DNA from: Alteromonas sp. LMIT006
Lineage (GTDB): Bacteria; Pseudomonadota; Gammaproteobacteria; Enterobacterales; Alteromonadaceae
DNA: 64,000 nt
NCBI RefSeq assembly: GCF_024300645.1
Contig: NZ_CP101291.1
Span: 434,001-498,000 of the forward strand
Direction: 5' to 3'
The translations under genes were made by a program, and so were the position numbers. Numbering within the stretch: position 1 is the first letter of the stretch; each line of letters starts with the position of its first letter. The notes below the pieces were generated by a model. It did no database searches and was not told the origin of the DNA. It saw only the letters and a list, made by a program, of their open reading frames with translations. Below are positions 48,979-58,527 of this stretch, in pieces.

Positions 48979-49161
48979 ATGTTTGGACTGTTCAAGAGTA
49001 ATCCCGAGAAAAAGCTTCGTAAAAAGTACGATGCACTGCTTGAAAAAGGCATGCACGCACAACGTAACGGCGATATGAAAGCGTACGCTATGATCACTGC
49101 AGAAGCAGAAAAAGTCTGGGCTGAGATAGAATCTCTTACTCCTAGAAAACAACAAAATTAA
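48979..49161 (+). CDS. Small Lys/Glu-rich protein (DUF6435-like)
   Basis: 60 residues: MFGLFKSNPEKKLRKKYDALL followed by a helical stretch EKGMHAQRNGDMKAYAMIT and a C-terminal EIESLTP. The pattern matches small cytosolic proteins annotated as DUF6435/Lacal_2735-type, of unknown function. A good ribosome site (AAAGGACC) precedes the ATG. Confidence 0.7.
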   Translation: MFGLFKSNPEKKLRKKYDALLEKGMHAQRNGDMKAYAMITAEAEKVWAEIESLTPRKQQN

Positions 49162-49364
49162 CACAAACCATCAAGTCTTACTTACGTATTTTTTACAACT
49201 GCGTTTGTTTTTTCATCAAATTTTATTTTATTAAGGACCTTTGTCGTTAAAACCGATTGCGTGGTTTTGTGCAAGGGTCTTGTGCCAAAGTCGTATTTAT
49301 CAATCGCTAATTGAATATTAATGTTCTGTTTGTTTTTTGTTAACACAAATGGGAACACACAACT
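49162..49364 (+). promoter_or_regulatory. Long upstream region of the porin gene
   Basis: This 203-bp AT-rich region contains AAAACC...GGTTTT (about 49246-49271) able to form a short hairpin, and GGGAA before the porin ATG. It may be a structured 5' leader, as is common for porin mRNAs, but no riboswitch class is recognised. Confidence 0.3.
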
Positions 49365-50411
49365 ATGAAAAAACTATTATCTTTAACAGCAGCTGCTGTT
49401 GCTCTTGGCTTAGCTTCACAAGCAAACGCTGCCGTTACTCTTGCAGAAGACGGTGACACTAAAGTAACTCTTGGCGGTTTCATCAAAATGGACGCACGTC
49501 ACGTAAACGGTGACCTTTACCGTGACGGTTACTGGATCGGTTCTGCTGGCGCAGGCGATTTCAGCCAGACTGACTTCAATGCCGACCAGTCTCGTTTACA
49601 GTTTAAAGTTCAACACGGTAAAGTAACCGGTGTATTTGAAGTTGATGCTGCTACTGCAGAAGGTAACGAAATCATTTCTAACTCTTCTGGTATTCGTATT
49701 CGTCACGCGTTCATCAAGTGGGATAACTGGTTAGTGGGTCAAACTTGGTCTACTTTTATGCCTCTACACGCTCTTGCTGAAACGCTTGATTTTGGTGGCG
49801 CGCACGTAGGTGAAGCGTTTATCCGTCAAGGTCAAATCCGTTATACTAACGGCGGTTTCTCTTTCGCACTTGAAAACCCATTCACATTCGGCGGTGACCG
49901 CGATGAATCTAAGCAATCTATGCCTGACATCATTGCTCGTTACGACTTTAAAGGTGACTGGGGTCAAGCAAACGTAGGTGCATTATTCCGTAAAGTGGAC
50001 CAATCTGGTATCGACGAAACGGCAGTAGGCTTCAACGCAGCAGCCAAAATCAAAACGGGCGGTAAAAATGACCTTCGTATCTCTGTAGCTCAGGGTGAAT
50101 ATGGTCGTTATGTAGGTACCGTTGCTGTTCCTGACATCATCACTGTAGATGGCGAAACTAAAGTTGAAGAAGGTACTTCTTTCACTCTTGCATACCGTCA
50201 CTTCTGGAACGATGCAACTCGTTCAACTTTCTTCTACGGTAACTCTACAACTGATCTAGGTGATCGTGACCGCACTCATTGGGGTGTTAACGTGATTACT
50301 TCTGTAACGTCTAAATTAAAAACAGGTGTTGAGTTTGGTGAATATTCACAAGACGAAGCAACTGATTTAAGCTCTAACTACTTAATGTTCTCTGCCGTTT
50401 ACGCGTTCTAA
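49365..50411 (+). CDS. DcaP-like outer-membrane porin
   Basis: 348 residues. A signal peptide (1-22, MKKLLSLTAAAVALGLASQANA) is followed by alternating polar/hydrophobic beta strands with aromatic girdle residues, typical of a trimeric porin: TKVTLGGFIKMDARHVNGD, SRLQFKVQHGKVTGVFEVD, IRHAFIKWDNWLVGQTWSTF. It ends in Phe (MFSAVYAF), the outer-membrane sorting signal. The blocks resemble DcaP porins, which pass small acids. The codon use is noticeably biased toward preferred codons, suggesting high expression. A strong bidirectional terminator follows. Confidence 0.85.
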   Translation: MKKLLSLTAAAVALGLASQANAAVTLAEDGDTKVTLGGFIKMDARHVNGDLYRDGYWIGSAGAGDFSQTDFNADQSRLQFKVQHGKVTGVFEVDAATAEGNEIISNSSGIRIRHAFIKWDNWLVGQTWSTFMPLHALAETLDFGGAHVGEAFIRQGQIRYTNGGFSFALENPFTFGGDRDESKQSMPDIIARYDFKGDWGQANVGALFRKVDQSGIDETAVGFNAAAKIKTGGKNDLRISVAQGEYGRYVGTVAVPDIITVDGETKVEEGTSFTLAYRHFWNDATRSTFFYGNSTTDLGDRDRTHWGVNVITSVTSKLKTGVEFGEYSQDEATDLSSNYLMFSAVYAF

Positions 50412-50442
50412 GAACCCCAAAACAGCTAAACATAGAAACACA

Positions 50443-50467
50443 AAGCTAGGTCTTCGACCTAGCTTTT
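50443..50467. terminator. Bidirectional terminator between porin and LysR genes
   Basis: AAGCTAGGTC (50443-50452) and GACCTAGCTT (50456-50465) form a perfect 10-bp stem with loop TTC, followed by T on the plus strand. The LysR stop codon lies inside the left arm. Confidence 0.88.
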
Positions 50468-51384
50468 TTCTGTCTGATAAACCAATCTTCATGTTGTAAA
50501 TACACATTGCGTATGTGTTCAATGAGTAATTTGAGCTTTTGATCGGGTTGACGCATGTTCGGATACACCGCATATATACCAATTTGCTTAGTATCGTATT
50601 CAGGTAATAACGCCACCAGTGATTGAGCTTTGAGTTCTTCATGCACTGCGACTTTGGGTAAATACGCAATACCAATACCAGACAACACAGCGGTTTTGAG
50701 TGATAACAAATTATTTGCTTGAAAATTACCACTGACTCTCTCGTAGTAATCTATCCCGTTGACCGCTAAGCGCCACGTATCCGCGCCAGAGCTTTCATAT
50801 TTATACGTCAAACAGTTGTGATATTGCAGTTGTCTTGAATGTTGTGGTACACCGTTGTGGCGCAAATATTCCGGACTGGCGACCAAGACCCAATCAGAAT
50901 CCACCAAACGCCTCGCAATCAAGCTGGAATCCGCCAACTCTCCTGTACGTATCGCCAAATCAAAGCCTTCCTCCAACATATCCACAAAATGATCGGCCAC
51001 GACTAAATCAATATTGATGTCTGGATATTGCTGAGTAAACTCTGCCAATGCTTGATTGATTAACACTGATGCCGATACCGATGGCACCGATAAACGAATG
51101 GTTCCACTTAAGTTATCGCTATAACCGGTCACCGCATCTTGGGCATCTTGTAAAGCGACTTTTGCCAACTTGGCTTTCTCATAAAGCGTACGACCACCAT
51201 CAGTCAAACTCAACTTGCGCGTAGTTCGATAGAGCAACTGCATATTTAAGGCTGATTCTAGGCGTCCAATACGTTTACTCACGACGGAGTTGGTGATCTC
51301 AAGCTGCTGCGCCACCTTGGCAAAAGAACCCGCTTCAACGACCTGTACAAACAAAAATATGTCATCTGCTTTAACTTTACCCAC
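50446..51384 (-). CDS. LysR-family transcriptional regulator
   Basis: About 312 residues. The N-terminal HTH is seen as SFAKVAQQLEITNSVVSKRIGRLE, and the effector-binding domain follows (LSGTIRLSVPSVSASVLINQ, LPKVAVHEEL). The start is probably the GTG at 51384, which has GGGG 6 bases upstream; the frame can extend to a TTG at 51411. It is divergent from the D-lactate dehydrogenase gene, so it is a likely regulator of that gene. Confidence 0.85.
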   Translation of the reverse strand: MGKVKADDIFLFVQVVEAGSFAKVAQQLEITNSVVSKRIGRLESALNMQLLYRTTRKLSLTDGGRTLYEKAKLAKVALQDAQDAVTGYSDNLSGTIRLSVPSVSASVLINQALAEFTQQYPDINIDLVVADHFVDMLEEGFDLAIRTGELADSSLIARRLVDSDWVLVASPEYLRHNGVPQHSRQLQYHNCLTYKYESSGADTWRLAVNGIDYYERVSGNFQANNLLSLKTAVLSGIGIAYLPKVAVHEELKAQSLVALLPEYDTKQIGIYAVYPNMRQPDQKLKLLIEHIRNVYLQHEDWFIRQKKARSKT

Positions 51385-51523
51385 ATTTGCCCCACTAATA
51401 GAATCAATCAACCAAATTATTATAGCAAAAAGGGAAACTAATTTATGACCATGCGACTATTTATTTATCTTGATACAACATCTATTATCAGCTACTGACT
51501 AGCAATATTAATATGGGCTTTGT

Positions 51524-54352
51524 ATGCACACTCTTAACTCGTCTTATCTCAGTGCACTGCGCGAACGCCTTGCACCGGACCAGCTAATTGAAGATATCTC
51601 AAGACGCAGAGCCTATGCCACGGATGCGAGTTTTTATCAGCTGACCCCGTTGCTGATCGTGCATCTTGATTCACTTGAAGAAGTCCAAGATGTGTTGGCA
51701 CTGAGTTTTTTGCACAATGTGCCTGTGACATTTCGCGCAGCAGGTACAAGTCTGTCTGGCCAAGCCATTACCGATTCGGTATTGATTACATTGAGTGGAG
51801 AATGGCGTGGTCACACGATCCATAATCAGGGTAAACAAATCACGCTACAGCCCGGAGTTGTTGGTGCAGATGCTAATAAATACTTAGCCCCATACGGACG
51901 CAAGATTGGTCCGGACCCCGCATCCATTAACAGCTGCAAAATTGGCGGTATTGCCGCAAACAATGCCTCGGGTATGTGCTGTGGTGTTGCGAACAATACC
52001 TTTTATACTGTCGCGGCGATGACCATTGTGCTGGCGGATGGCACCATATTAAATACCGCTGATCCGCAATCCGTCGCCAGTTTTCAGGTTTCCCATCAAG
52101 ATTTGCTTGACAATCTAAGCGCCCTTGCCCGAGATGTGCAAAGAGACAGCGAACTGTGTGCACTCATTGCGCACAAATATCGCCTCAAAAACACCACTGG
52201 CTATGCCGTTAATGCGTTAACGGATTTTACCGATCCCATTGATATATTGATGCATCTCATGGTGGGTTCCGAAGGTACTCTTGGTTTCATAGCTGATATT
52301 ACATACAACACGGTCGTCGAACACCCTCATCGTGCTACTGGCCTATATTTGTTTGCCAATGCGACTCAGGCCTGTGATTTGACCTCTCGCCTGCAGTCGG
52401 CTCCCGTGGATGCAGCTGAGCTTCTTGACCAACGCGCGTTGGATAGTGTCAAAGGCAAACCAGGATTACCACTGAGCTTTTGCGATCGCGACCCACAATG
52501 TACTGCCTTATTAATTGAAACGGCAGCACCGGATGCCACAACATTGGCCTCTCAAATTGAAGAGCTAGAAGCAATTGTGGCCGGCTTTGCCCCCATCGAG
52601 CAAGTGACTTTTACCACCGACAAAACACTTGCGACACAGCTATGGGCCATTCGCAAAGCGACTTTCCCCGCTGTAGGCGCTGTGCGTGAGACGGGTACTA
52701 CCGTTATCATCGAAGATGTCTCATTCCCCAGTGAAGCCCTCGCGCAAGGTGTACAAGGCTTACATGAATTATTTGTCAAATATCAATACGATGAAGCCAT
52801 CATCTTTGGACATGCCTTGGCCGGTAATTTGCACTTTGTGTTTACTCAAGCGTTTGATACGGATGAGCAAATCGCGCGTTATGATGCCTTCATGCAAGAT
52901 GTGGCTCATCTCGTAGCAGTACGTTTTGGTGGGTCGCTCAAAGCTGAACATGGTACGGGTCGCAATATGGCACCGTTTGTTGAACTCGAATGGGGCGAAA
53001 AAGCCTATCGCGTGATGCAACAAGTCAAGCAGATCATGGATCCGACCTATGTGCTTAATCCCGGTGTGATTTTGAATGATGATAACAACGTCCACATTAA
53101 AAACCTCAAAGCCCTGCCAGCTGCTAATGAAATTGTCGACAAATGTATCGAATGTGGGTTCTGTGAGGTGGTGTGCCCCTCCAAAGAATTGACCTTTACC
53201 CCGCGCCAGCGAATTGCAGTATGGCGTCGCATTCAACAACTCAAAGACAAGGGGTATTTGATTGATTCAGAGCGCCAAGAACTGGGACAACTCGAATACG
53301 ATTATCAGTATTTTGGTATCGATACCTGTGCCGCGACTGGATTGTGTGCCGAACGTTGCCCAGTCGGCATTAATACGGGTGATTTGGTGAGAGCATTACG
53401 TGCCGAACAGCGCGGTAAATTCGGTCAGGTCATTGCGCAGTTCAGTGCGAAGCAATTTGATAGTATTACCGGTGTCGTCAAAACGAGTCTTAATGGTGCA
53501 GCCAAAATCAGTCGTATTCTTGGTCGTGATAACACAGATAAAGTCGGCTCGATATTGCACAAATCCTCAAGAGGCACGATACCTTTGTGGTTTGCCAAAT
53601 ATCCCCAAGGCGCCAATAACATTCCTCGTACCACACAGTCTACAGACAAAAAAGTGGTTTATTTCCCCAGTTGTGCCACGCGCAATATGGGGGCAACTCC
53701 AGAGGCACGTGAACAACGCAGTGTGCCTGAGGTGGTGCTTAGCGTCTTTGAAAAGGCTGGGTATGAAGTCATTTTACCCAATAACATCGACGGTCAATGT
53801 TGCGGCATGCCGTTTCACTCCAAAGGGTTTCCACATACAGCTCAAGATAAGGCAAATGAATTACTACAACGCTTAAACCATTACTCCAAACACGGCGAAT
53901 ACCCCATTGTCTTTGATACGAGTCCATGCAAGCTTCGCCTAAAAGAACACGGCTCAGTATTACCCATCTATGAAACGACCGAGTTTGTGGTCGAGCATAT
54001 TTTGTCGCAACTAACGATTACGCCTAAAACCGAGCCCGTTGCGCTGCATGTTACCTGCAGTAGTCAAAAAATGGGGATCGCAGAGCATTTGCGCACCCTT
54101 GCTAAAACCTGCGCAGAGATCATCATCGAACCAGAGGGGATCCATTGTTGCGGGTTTGCCGGAGATAAAGGAATGACGTTACCAGAACTCAATGCCAGTG
54201 CCTTGAAAGGGCTTCGTCAGCAGGTGCAAGGCAAATGCACAACGGGATATAGTAATTCTAGGACTTGTGAGATTGGATTGTCACAACATTCGGGCATTGA
54301 TTATCAAAACGTGTTGTTCTTATTGGATGAGGTCAGCACGGCAGAATCTTGA
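51524..54352 (+). CDS. FAD- and Fe-S-binding D-lactate dehydrogenase (Dld-II type)
   Basis: 942 residues. An FAD_binding_4 domain (about 40-180: VPVTFRAAGTSLSGQAITDS, GGIAANNASGM) and FAD oxidase C domain (to about 510: SLKAEHGTGRNMAPFV, DPTYVLNPGVIL) are followed by two 4Fe-4S motifs (CIECGFCEVVCP near 540, CAATGLCAERCP near 604) and two CCG domains (CCGMPFHSKG near 755, CCGFAGDKG near 872). The layout matches the Dld-II enzymes of Shewanella that oxidise D-lactate to pyruvate at the membrane. YdiJ-like D-2-hydroxyglutarate oxidation is the alternative. A LysR gene is divergent upstream. Confidence 0.85.
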   Translation: MHTLNSSYLSALRERLAPDQLIEDISRRRAYATDASFYQLTPLLIVHLDSLEEVQDVLALSFLHNVPVTFRAAGTSLSGQAITDSVLITLSGEWRGHTIHNQGKQITLQPGVVGADANKYLAPYGRKIGPDPASINSCKIGGIAANNASGMCCGVANNTFYTVAAMTIVLADGTILNTADPQSVASFQVSHQDLLDNLSALARDVQRDSELCALIAHKYRLKNTTGYAVNALTDFTDPIDILMHLMVGSEGTLGFIADITYNTVVEHPHRATGLYLFANATQACDLTSRLQSAPVDAAELLDQRALDSVKGKPGLPLSFCDRDPQCTALLIETAAPDATTLASQIEELEAIVAGFAPIEQVTFTTDKTLATQLWAIRKATFPAVGAVRETGTTVIIEDVSFPSEALAQGVQGLHELFVKYQYDEAIIFGHALAGNLHFVFTQAFDTDEQIARYDAFMQDVAHLVAVRFGGSLKAEHGTGRNMAPFVELEWGEKAYRVMQQVKQIMDPTYVLNPGVILNDDNNVHIKNLKALPAANEIVDKCIECGFCEVVCPSKELTFTPRQRIAVWRRIQQLKDKGYLIDSERQELGQLEYDYQYFGIDTCAATGLCAERCPVGINTGDLVRALRAEQRGKFGQVIAQFSAKQFDSITGVVKTSLNGAAKISRILGRDNTDKVGSILHKSSRGTIPLWFAKYPQGANNIPRTTQSTDKKVVYFPSCATRNMGATPEAREQRSVPEVVLSVFEKAGYEVILPNNIDGQCCGMPFHSKGFPHTAQDKANELLQRLNHYSKHGEYPIVFDTSPCKLRLKEHGSVLPIYETTEFVVEHILSQLTITPKTEPVALHVTCSSQKMGIAEHLRTLAKTCAEIIIEPEGIHCCGFAGDKGMTLPELNASALKGLRQQVQGKCTTGYSNSRTCEIGLSQHSGIDYQNVLFLLDEVSTAES

Positions 54353-54404
54353 GGGTCGGCTGTGAGTGCAGAGCGGACAATTTAAACTGCAATAGATATA
54401 GAGT

Positions 54405-54450
54405 AATAAGTAGCCCACCCTCGACTTTAGCAAGGTACGGGCTACTTATT
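54405..54450. terminator. Bidirectional terminator-like hairpin
   Basis: AATAAGTAGCCC (54405-54416) and GGGCTACTTATT (54439-54450) pair perfectly over 12 bp with a 22-base loop, between the convergent dehydrogenase and Slp lipoprotein genes. The A/T-rich arm ends give T-rich tails in both directions. Confidence 0.65.
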
Positions 54451-54457
54451 ATTTTGA

Positions 54458-55072
54458 TTAGGATGATATTTTAAACAAAACTAAATTTTTACTTTTCTTT
54501 TTAGGTACGGTGAATACAGGCTTACGTCGCATCATTGGATCAGTCTCATCCTGTGAAGACCAAGGTGAATCAATGGCACCTGTTAAATATTGATTTTCAA
54601 TACTAGACATAGCAATGATACCTGTTGAATCGTACTGGCGATTTTCTCTCAAATCCAACCAAGAATATATCGCTTCAGGAATCACCCTAATAACATAAGA
54701 TTTCTCATTTGCTTGTATCCTTTTTGCATTTCCAATAAACGTAATTAAATCGCCTGTACGGTATTCTTCTGTTGCATTAAAGTTAGGTGTAAAGATAACA
54801 ACTTGAAATTTATCATCTATTTTTTTTACAGGATCAGGGCGGATATATCTATTTTGCTCTGTTACTTGTAAAATAATTAATGAATTCTTACCTAAATATT
54901 TAATATCCAAAACTTCACCACCCCACCTTACCATATGTCCTTCGCTGGTAGTTTCCACTACTTCTGTAACAGAAATGTCTTTTTCAATGCTAAATTCTTT
55001 TACCGGGTTTGTAGTAGTGCATGCTGAGCAAGCAATAGTCGTCAAAGTTAAAATCAAGGTTTTAAACTTCAT
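54458..55072 (-). CDS. Slp-family outer-membrane lipoprotein
   Basis: 204 residues. The signal peptide ends in a lipobox-type ACSAC at about 14-18, so it is lipidated. The Slp-like core includes HMVRWGGEVLDIKYL and YRTGDLITFIGNAKR. Slp lipoproteins are starvation-induced outer-membrane proteins of unclear mechanism. The gene is visibly more AT-rich than its neighbours, suggesting a different origin. The C-terminal 60 residues extend past the usual Slp core. Confidence 0.7.
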   Translation of the reverse strand: MKFKTLILTLTTIACSACTTTNPVKEFSIEKDISVTEVVETTSEGHMVRWGGEVLDIKYLGKNSLIILQVTEQNRYIRPDPVKKIDDKFQVVIFTPNFNATEEYRTGDLITFIGNAKRIQANEKSYVIRVIPEAIYSWLDLRENRQYDSTGIIAMSSIENQYLTGAIDSPWSSQDETDPMMRRKPVFTVPKKKSKNLVLFKISS

Positions 55073-55259
55073 ATTAATTTTCTCATGAATTAAAGAGGTT
55101 TTATAATATGTATAAAATAATTACAGTTTTATGAACCTTACTTTGAAATTTAATTAAATGTAGTAGCACAATAAAAATTTCAAGATGCCTCTGCGCCCGC
55201 TATCCGTGGTTCTGAATCATTCAATTGTTGAGAACTTTTTACATATATCCTAAAGATGA

Positions 55260-55283
55260 AAAACCCAGTAGAAGCTGGGTTTT
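55260..55283. terminator. Bidirectional terminator between the TonB receptor and Slp genes
   Basis: AAAACCCAG (55260-55268) and CTGGGTTTT (55275-55283) form a 9-bp stem with loop TAGAAG. It lies 25 bp past the stop of the minus-strand receptor gene. Confidence 0.85.
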
Positions 55284-55307
55284 ATCTTTTGGACTTAATA
55301 CTTAAAA

Positions 55308-57404
55308 TTAAAATGAACCTATCAACTTCAGTTTCGCATTCACAGGCTCTGCCACAGTCGCTTGATGCGTAGAGTGTGCATTCGGGAAGTACAGCTCATC
55401 AGTGGCATTCTCGATATGCAACTGTAAGCGCAAGTCATCCGAGAATTCATAATAACCAGCCAAATCGATGCGCGTGTAACTTGGCAACACTGCTGAGTTG
55501 CTATTGTCGATGAAGCTCTCGTCTTGATAAGTCACACCTAGGCTTATACCGGCTTGGTCATTGATTTCATATTGAGCCCAAGCTGAGTAGGTTGATTCTG
55601 GTAACTCACGCGGGGTTAATCCAGTATTGCCGGAGCGATTGACAATCTCACCATCAAGCTGTGAGAAATTCACACTAAAGCTAAAGCGTTCATTCAACTG
55701 ACCCAATAATTGCATTTCAAAGCCTTCAATTTGCGAATCAATCACATCTAATGTCGCAGGATCGTTATCTGCCGTTTGCGGTGAAGATTGCTCATTTTCA
55801 AACATTGCAGCAGTGAAACTCAAGGTCTCAGCAAAGTCCCATTTGATACCCACTTCACGGTTGGTGAAGGTATCCGGGTCCAACTGATTATTATTGCCAT
55901 TGATATTGGCGTACTGTTCACCGGAACGCGGCAAGAACGATTCGCTGTAACTTATATACAATGAAATATTTTCTTGTGGTTTGTAGATAAACCCTGCACG
56001 AGGCGAGACTTCATCATCAACACGTGAACGCACTTCATCAACTTTCATATTATCCACGGTAATATCAAAACGGTCGAAACGCGCACCAAGCACAAGGTCA
56101 AACTGTTCAGACAAGGCGATTTCATCTTGGATATAAAAAGAAGTAACTACCAAATCCACATCGGTCATGTCATTGAGATCGGTAAACGCAACCGTGAACG
56201 CTTCATTGCCAAATGTCGTTCCCGATAAAGCATTAAAGGCGAGTGGACGAGTGGCCAAAAACGTCTCACGATCATCGCTATTGGTACTAAAGACAGGGTT
56301 GTAACGGTATTGATAAGAATCAGTTCGAATGTACTCGATACCCGTCATAAACGTATGTTCAATATCGCCTGTATTAAACTCACTGATGATATTGCCTGAC
56401 AATACGGTATTTTTACGTTCAGTTTCATCAATGTAACCATCCAACTCCACTTCATCCGTGGCAGGTTCGAACGCGGTTGCATAGAAGTTCACGTATAGCT
56501 TTGCAAAATCGCCATAATACACGTTGAAATTACCTTTAGTGTTTTCACTGAATTGGTGCTCAATATTGGCACGGAAGGTGTTCGCCTTGACCGTGTGGTA
56601 ATTGTTATCAGGATCACCAAACACGATATTCTGTAAACGATCCACTGGTCGGCCATCTGCGCCCGTCGGTATGCCTCGATCGATGAAGCGCTCGTGATCG
56701 ATATATTCATAGGACAAATCGATGCGGGTAAAATCACTTAACTGATAGCGATATGTTGGATTAAAGCCAATGCGCTCACCATCGTAAAAATCTCTGTCGC
56801 CTTCTAGATTTTCGATCATCACATTCAAACGCAAAGCAGAGTCATCATTTAAGACATGGTTTGTATCAATGGTACCCATCACCCCGCCAAAAGTATCTGC
56901 GCTTAACGTATAGGTAGATTTTTTGGCATCATCTAGTTCAGCGCGTTTGCTCACTCGATTCAGTACACCACCGGTACCGCCACGACCAAACAACAACGCA
57001 TTTGGACCACGCAGAATCTCAACTTGCTCTACATTATACAGCGCACGGTAATACTGCACGTCATCGCGATTGCCATCGATAAAAAAGTCTGCAGAAGAAC
57101 GCACACCACGAAATACCACTGAATCACGATGGCCTTCACCCTGCGACGTGTTTACGCCTGGGGTGTAATCGATAATTTGGCTGATGCTTGTGATACCACG
57201 ACCTTCAATTTCACTTGCCGTTAGGATAGATAAACTCTGTGGAACATCCAAAATCGGAGTCGGAGTCTTCACCGCGTTGGAATGATTGACAGATAAGTTC
57301 TTGGCTTTGACTTCAATGGTTTCGATATCTACTGCGGTCGTAGTGGCGATGGCCGGAAAAGTCATGGCAATTGCGCAAGTAAGTGATGTGAGTGAGTGTT
57401 TCAA
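55308..57404 (-). CDS. TonB-dependent siderophore receptor
   Basis: About 698 residues. The proposed start is TTG at 57404, preceded by GGGAAG, giving a normal signal peptide (KHSLTSLTCAIAMTFPAIATT). A TonB box-like IETIEVKA follows, then the plug domain (about 40-165: PTPILDVPQSLSILTASEIE, VEILRGPNALLFGRGGTGGVLN) and a 22-strand barrel ending GSF. It takes up a ferric siderophore across the outer membrane; the ligand is unknown. The longer ATG frame to 57473 would add a hydrophilic N-terminus ahead of the signal peptide. A Fur-box-like sequence lies about 80 bp upstream. Confidence 0.88.
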   Translation of the reverse strand: MKHSLTSLTCAIAMTFPAIATTTAVDIETIEVKAKNLSVNHSNAVKTPTPILDVPQSLSILTASEIEGRGITSISQIIDYTPGVNTSQGEGHRDSVVFRGVRSSADFFIDGNRDDVQYYRALYNVEQVEILRGPNALLFGRGGTGGVLNRVSKRAELDDAKKSTYTLSADTFGGVMGTIDTNHVLNDDSALRLNVMIENLEGDRDFYDGERIGFNPTYRYQLSDFTRIDLSYEYIDHERFIDRGIPTGADGRPVDRLQNIVFGDPDNNYHTVKANTFRANIEHQFSENTKGNFNVYYGDFAKLYVNFYATAFEPATDEVELDGYIDETERKNTVLSGNIISEFNTGDIEHTFMTGIEYIRTDSYQYRYNPVFSTNSDDRETFLATRPLAFNALSGTTFGNEAFTVAFTDLNDMTDVDLVVTSFYIQDEIALSEQFDLVLGARFDRFDITVDNMKVDEVRSRVDDEVSPRAGFIYKPQENISLYISYSESFLPRSGEQYANINGNNNQLDPDTFTNREVGIKWDFAETLSFTAAMFENEQSSPQTADNDPATLDVIDSQIEGFEMQLLGQLNERFSFSVNFSQLDGEIVNRSGNTGLTPRELPESTYSAWAQYEINDQAGISLGVTYQDESFIDNSNSAVLPSYTRIDLAGYYEFSDDLRLQLHIENATDELYFPNAHSTHQATVAEPVNAKLKLIGSF

Positions 57405-57481
57405 GTGGTGCTTCCCTTTTATAGAGCGATGTATGCTATAAATCAATTCGGGAGCTAATATAGTAGAAAACAAACCTTAAT

Positions 57482-57510
57482 GCAAACAATTCTCATTAAG
57501 ATAATGGTAT
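57482..57510 (-). promoter_or_regulatory. Fur-box-like operator upstream of the siderophore receptor
   Basis: On the minus strand the sequence reads CCATTATCTTAATGAGAAT followed by TGTTTGC, close to overlapping GATAAT/ATGAGAAT Fur hexamers. It lies about 80 bp upstream of the TTG start, within a promoter position, consistent with iron repression. Confidence 0.65.
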
Positions 57511-57525
57511 TAGAATCACTTTACA

Positions 57526-57552
57526 CAAAAAAGCCGGCCATACGACCGGTTT
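57526..57552 (-). terminator. Probable terminator of the DUF4870 gene
   Basis: AAGCCGG and CCGGTTT pair (one G-T wobble) around an 8-base loop, and the minus strand continues into six T. It begins about 23 bp past the gene stop. Confidence 0.6.
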
Positions 57553-57575
57553 AATAGCATAGGATGACACAAAGA

Positions 57576-57923
57576 TTATTTGAGCAAACGTAACTTCAAC
57601 GGCACGCTAAAACTTAATCCCGTTGAGCTTGCAATTGCGCCCATTAGAGCAAAAAGCACGTTTGCAATGGCGATGAATGGCATAATACTGGCTGAAAAGA
57701 CTATTGCTCCAACAATCAATACCACCAACACGGTAATGCCCCAATTCATACATTCTTTGGCCTGTGCTTGAACATAAGGCTCTGAGCGTTGCATAAACGC
57801 GAATAACAACCCAGCGATCACGCCCAAAACACTGCTCATTAGCCACATGACCATAGCGGTGTTCTTTGCGTCAGTTGAATCCGTTGTCGTGCTGACCACA
57901 GGTGAAGATTCCAACATACCCAT
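57576..57923 (-). CDS. DUF4870-type membrane protein
   Basis: 115 residues with three hydrophobic helices: MVMWLMSSVLGVIAGLLFAF, NWGITVLVVLIVGAIVFSAS and MPFIAIANVLFALMGAIASS, plus the conserved polar VQAQAKECMNWG between helices 1 and 2. This is the DUF4870 (Tic20-like) pattern: small inner-membrane proteins of unknown function. The ATG at 57923 or the second one two codons on may be used. Confidence 0.78.
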   Translation of the reverse strand: MGMLESSPVVSTTTDSTDAKNTAMVMWLMSSVLGVIAGLLFAFMQRSEPYVQAQAKECMNWGITVLVVLIVGAIVFSASIMPFIAIANVLFALMGAIASSTGLSFSVPLKLRLLK

Positions 57924-58086
57924 ATATATCCTTCCTTATTTGGTGAGTGTGATGTGATAGTTAACGACCTCTCAACGACAAGATTTAGAGGGATCGGTAC
58001 TTTAAATATAGTTGAGACAATATGAAATGCGACTTTCGCCGGAACAAAAATTTACCCAATTCAAATTTTATCAAATTTATGCGAGA

Positions 58087-58121
58087 AAACCCCGTGATCA
58101 GACTTGCTCTGTCGCGGGGTA
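58087..58121 (-). terminator. Possible terminator of the TIGR03643-type gene
   Basis: ACCCCG (58089-58094) and CGGGGT (58115-58120) pair with a 20-base partly structured loop, and the minus strand continues into four T. It is about 20 bp past the stop at 58142. Confidence 0.5.
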
Positions 58122-58141
58122 GTTCACTCAGCAAGCGGATG

Positions 58142-58477
58142 TCAGCGCTTACGCACTGCTTTGTACTGCGTAGGACAATACCCTCGATTCACATCTGGAC
58201 TACGCAATGCGCCGTGTTTCGTGGCTCTACCGGATACTCTAGCTCGCCAATTGTTGAACGTTTTGCGCTTGAGGTTGGCTCTCATCAATTTGATGACGTC
58301 TTTTTCGGGTAAACCGAACAACGCTTCAATCGCTTCAAACGGAGTGCGGTCTTCCCACGCCATTTCAATCACTCGAGAGACTTGTTCTGGGTCAAGTTCA
58401 GTTGAAGCCACCTCTCGCACTGAACGATGTTTGGCCGATTCAGATTGAGGGGTTTTGGGAAAATCGTCTGGGTGCAT
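58142..58477 (-). CDS. TIGR03643/DUF2805-family small basic protein
   Basis: 111 residues. The core (about 33-95) reads VIEMAWEDRTPFEAIEALFG, then EKDVIKLMRANL and FNNWRARVSGRATKH, the recognisable DUF2805 block. The many Arg/Lys and short helices suggest nucleic-acid binding, but function is unknown. A C-terminal extension ends in AVRKR. It lies 51 bp downstream of the FAN1-like nuclease stop on the same strand. Confidence 0.82.
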   Translation of the reverse strand: MHPDDFPKTPQSESAKHRSVREVASTELDPEQVSRVIEMAWEDRTPFEAIEALFGLPEKDVIKLMRANLKRKTFNNWRARVSGRATKHGALRSPDVNRGYCPTQYKAVRKR

Positions 58478-58527
58478 TGTTTGAAACTATTTTGAATAAA
58501 AACATCATATACGTAATCTATGCAAGA

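Noticed and set aside
58022-58448. Plus-strand frames over the TIGR03643-type gene
   Set aside because: They are antisense to a frame with clear DUF2805 motifs and lack support.
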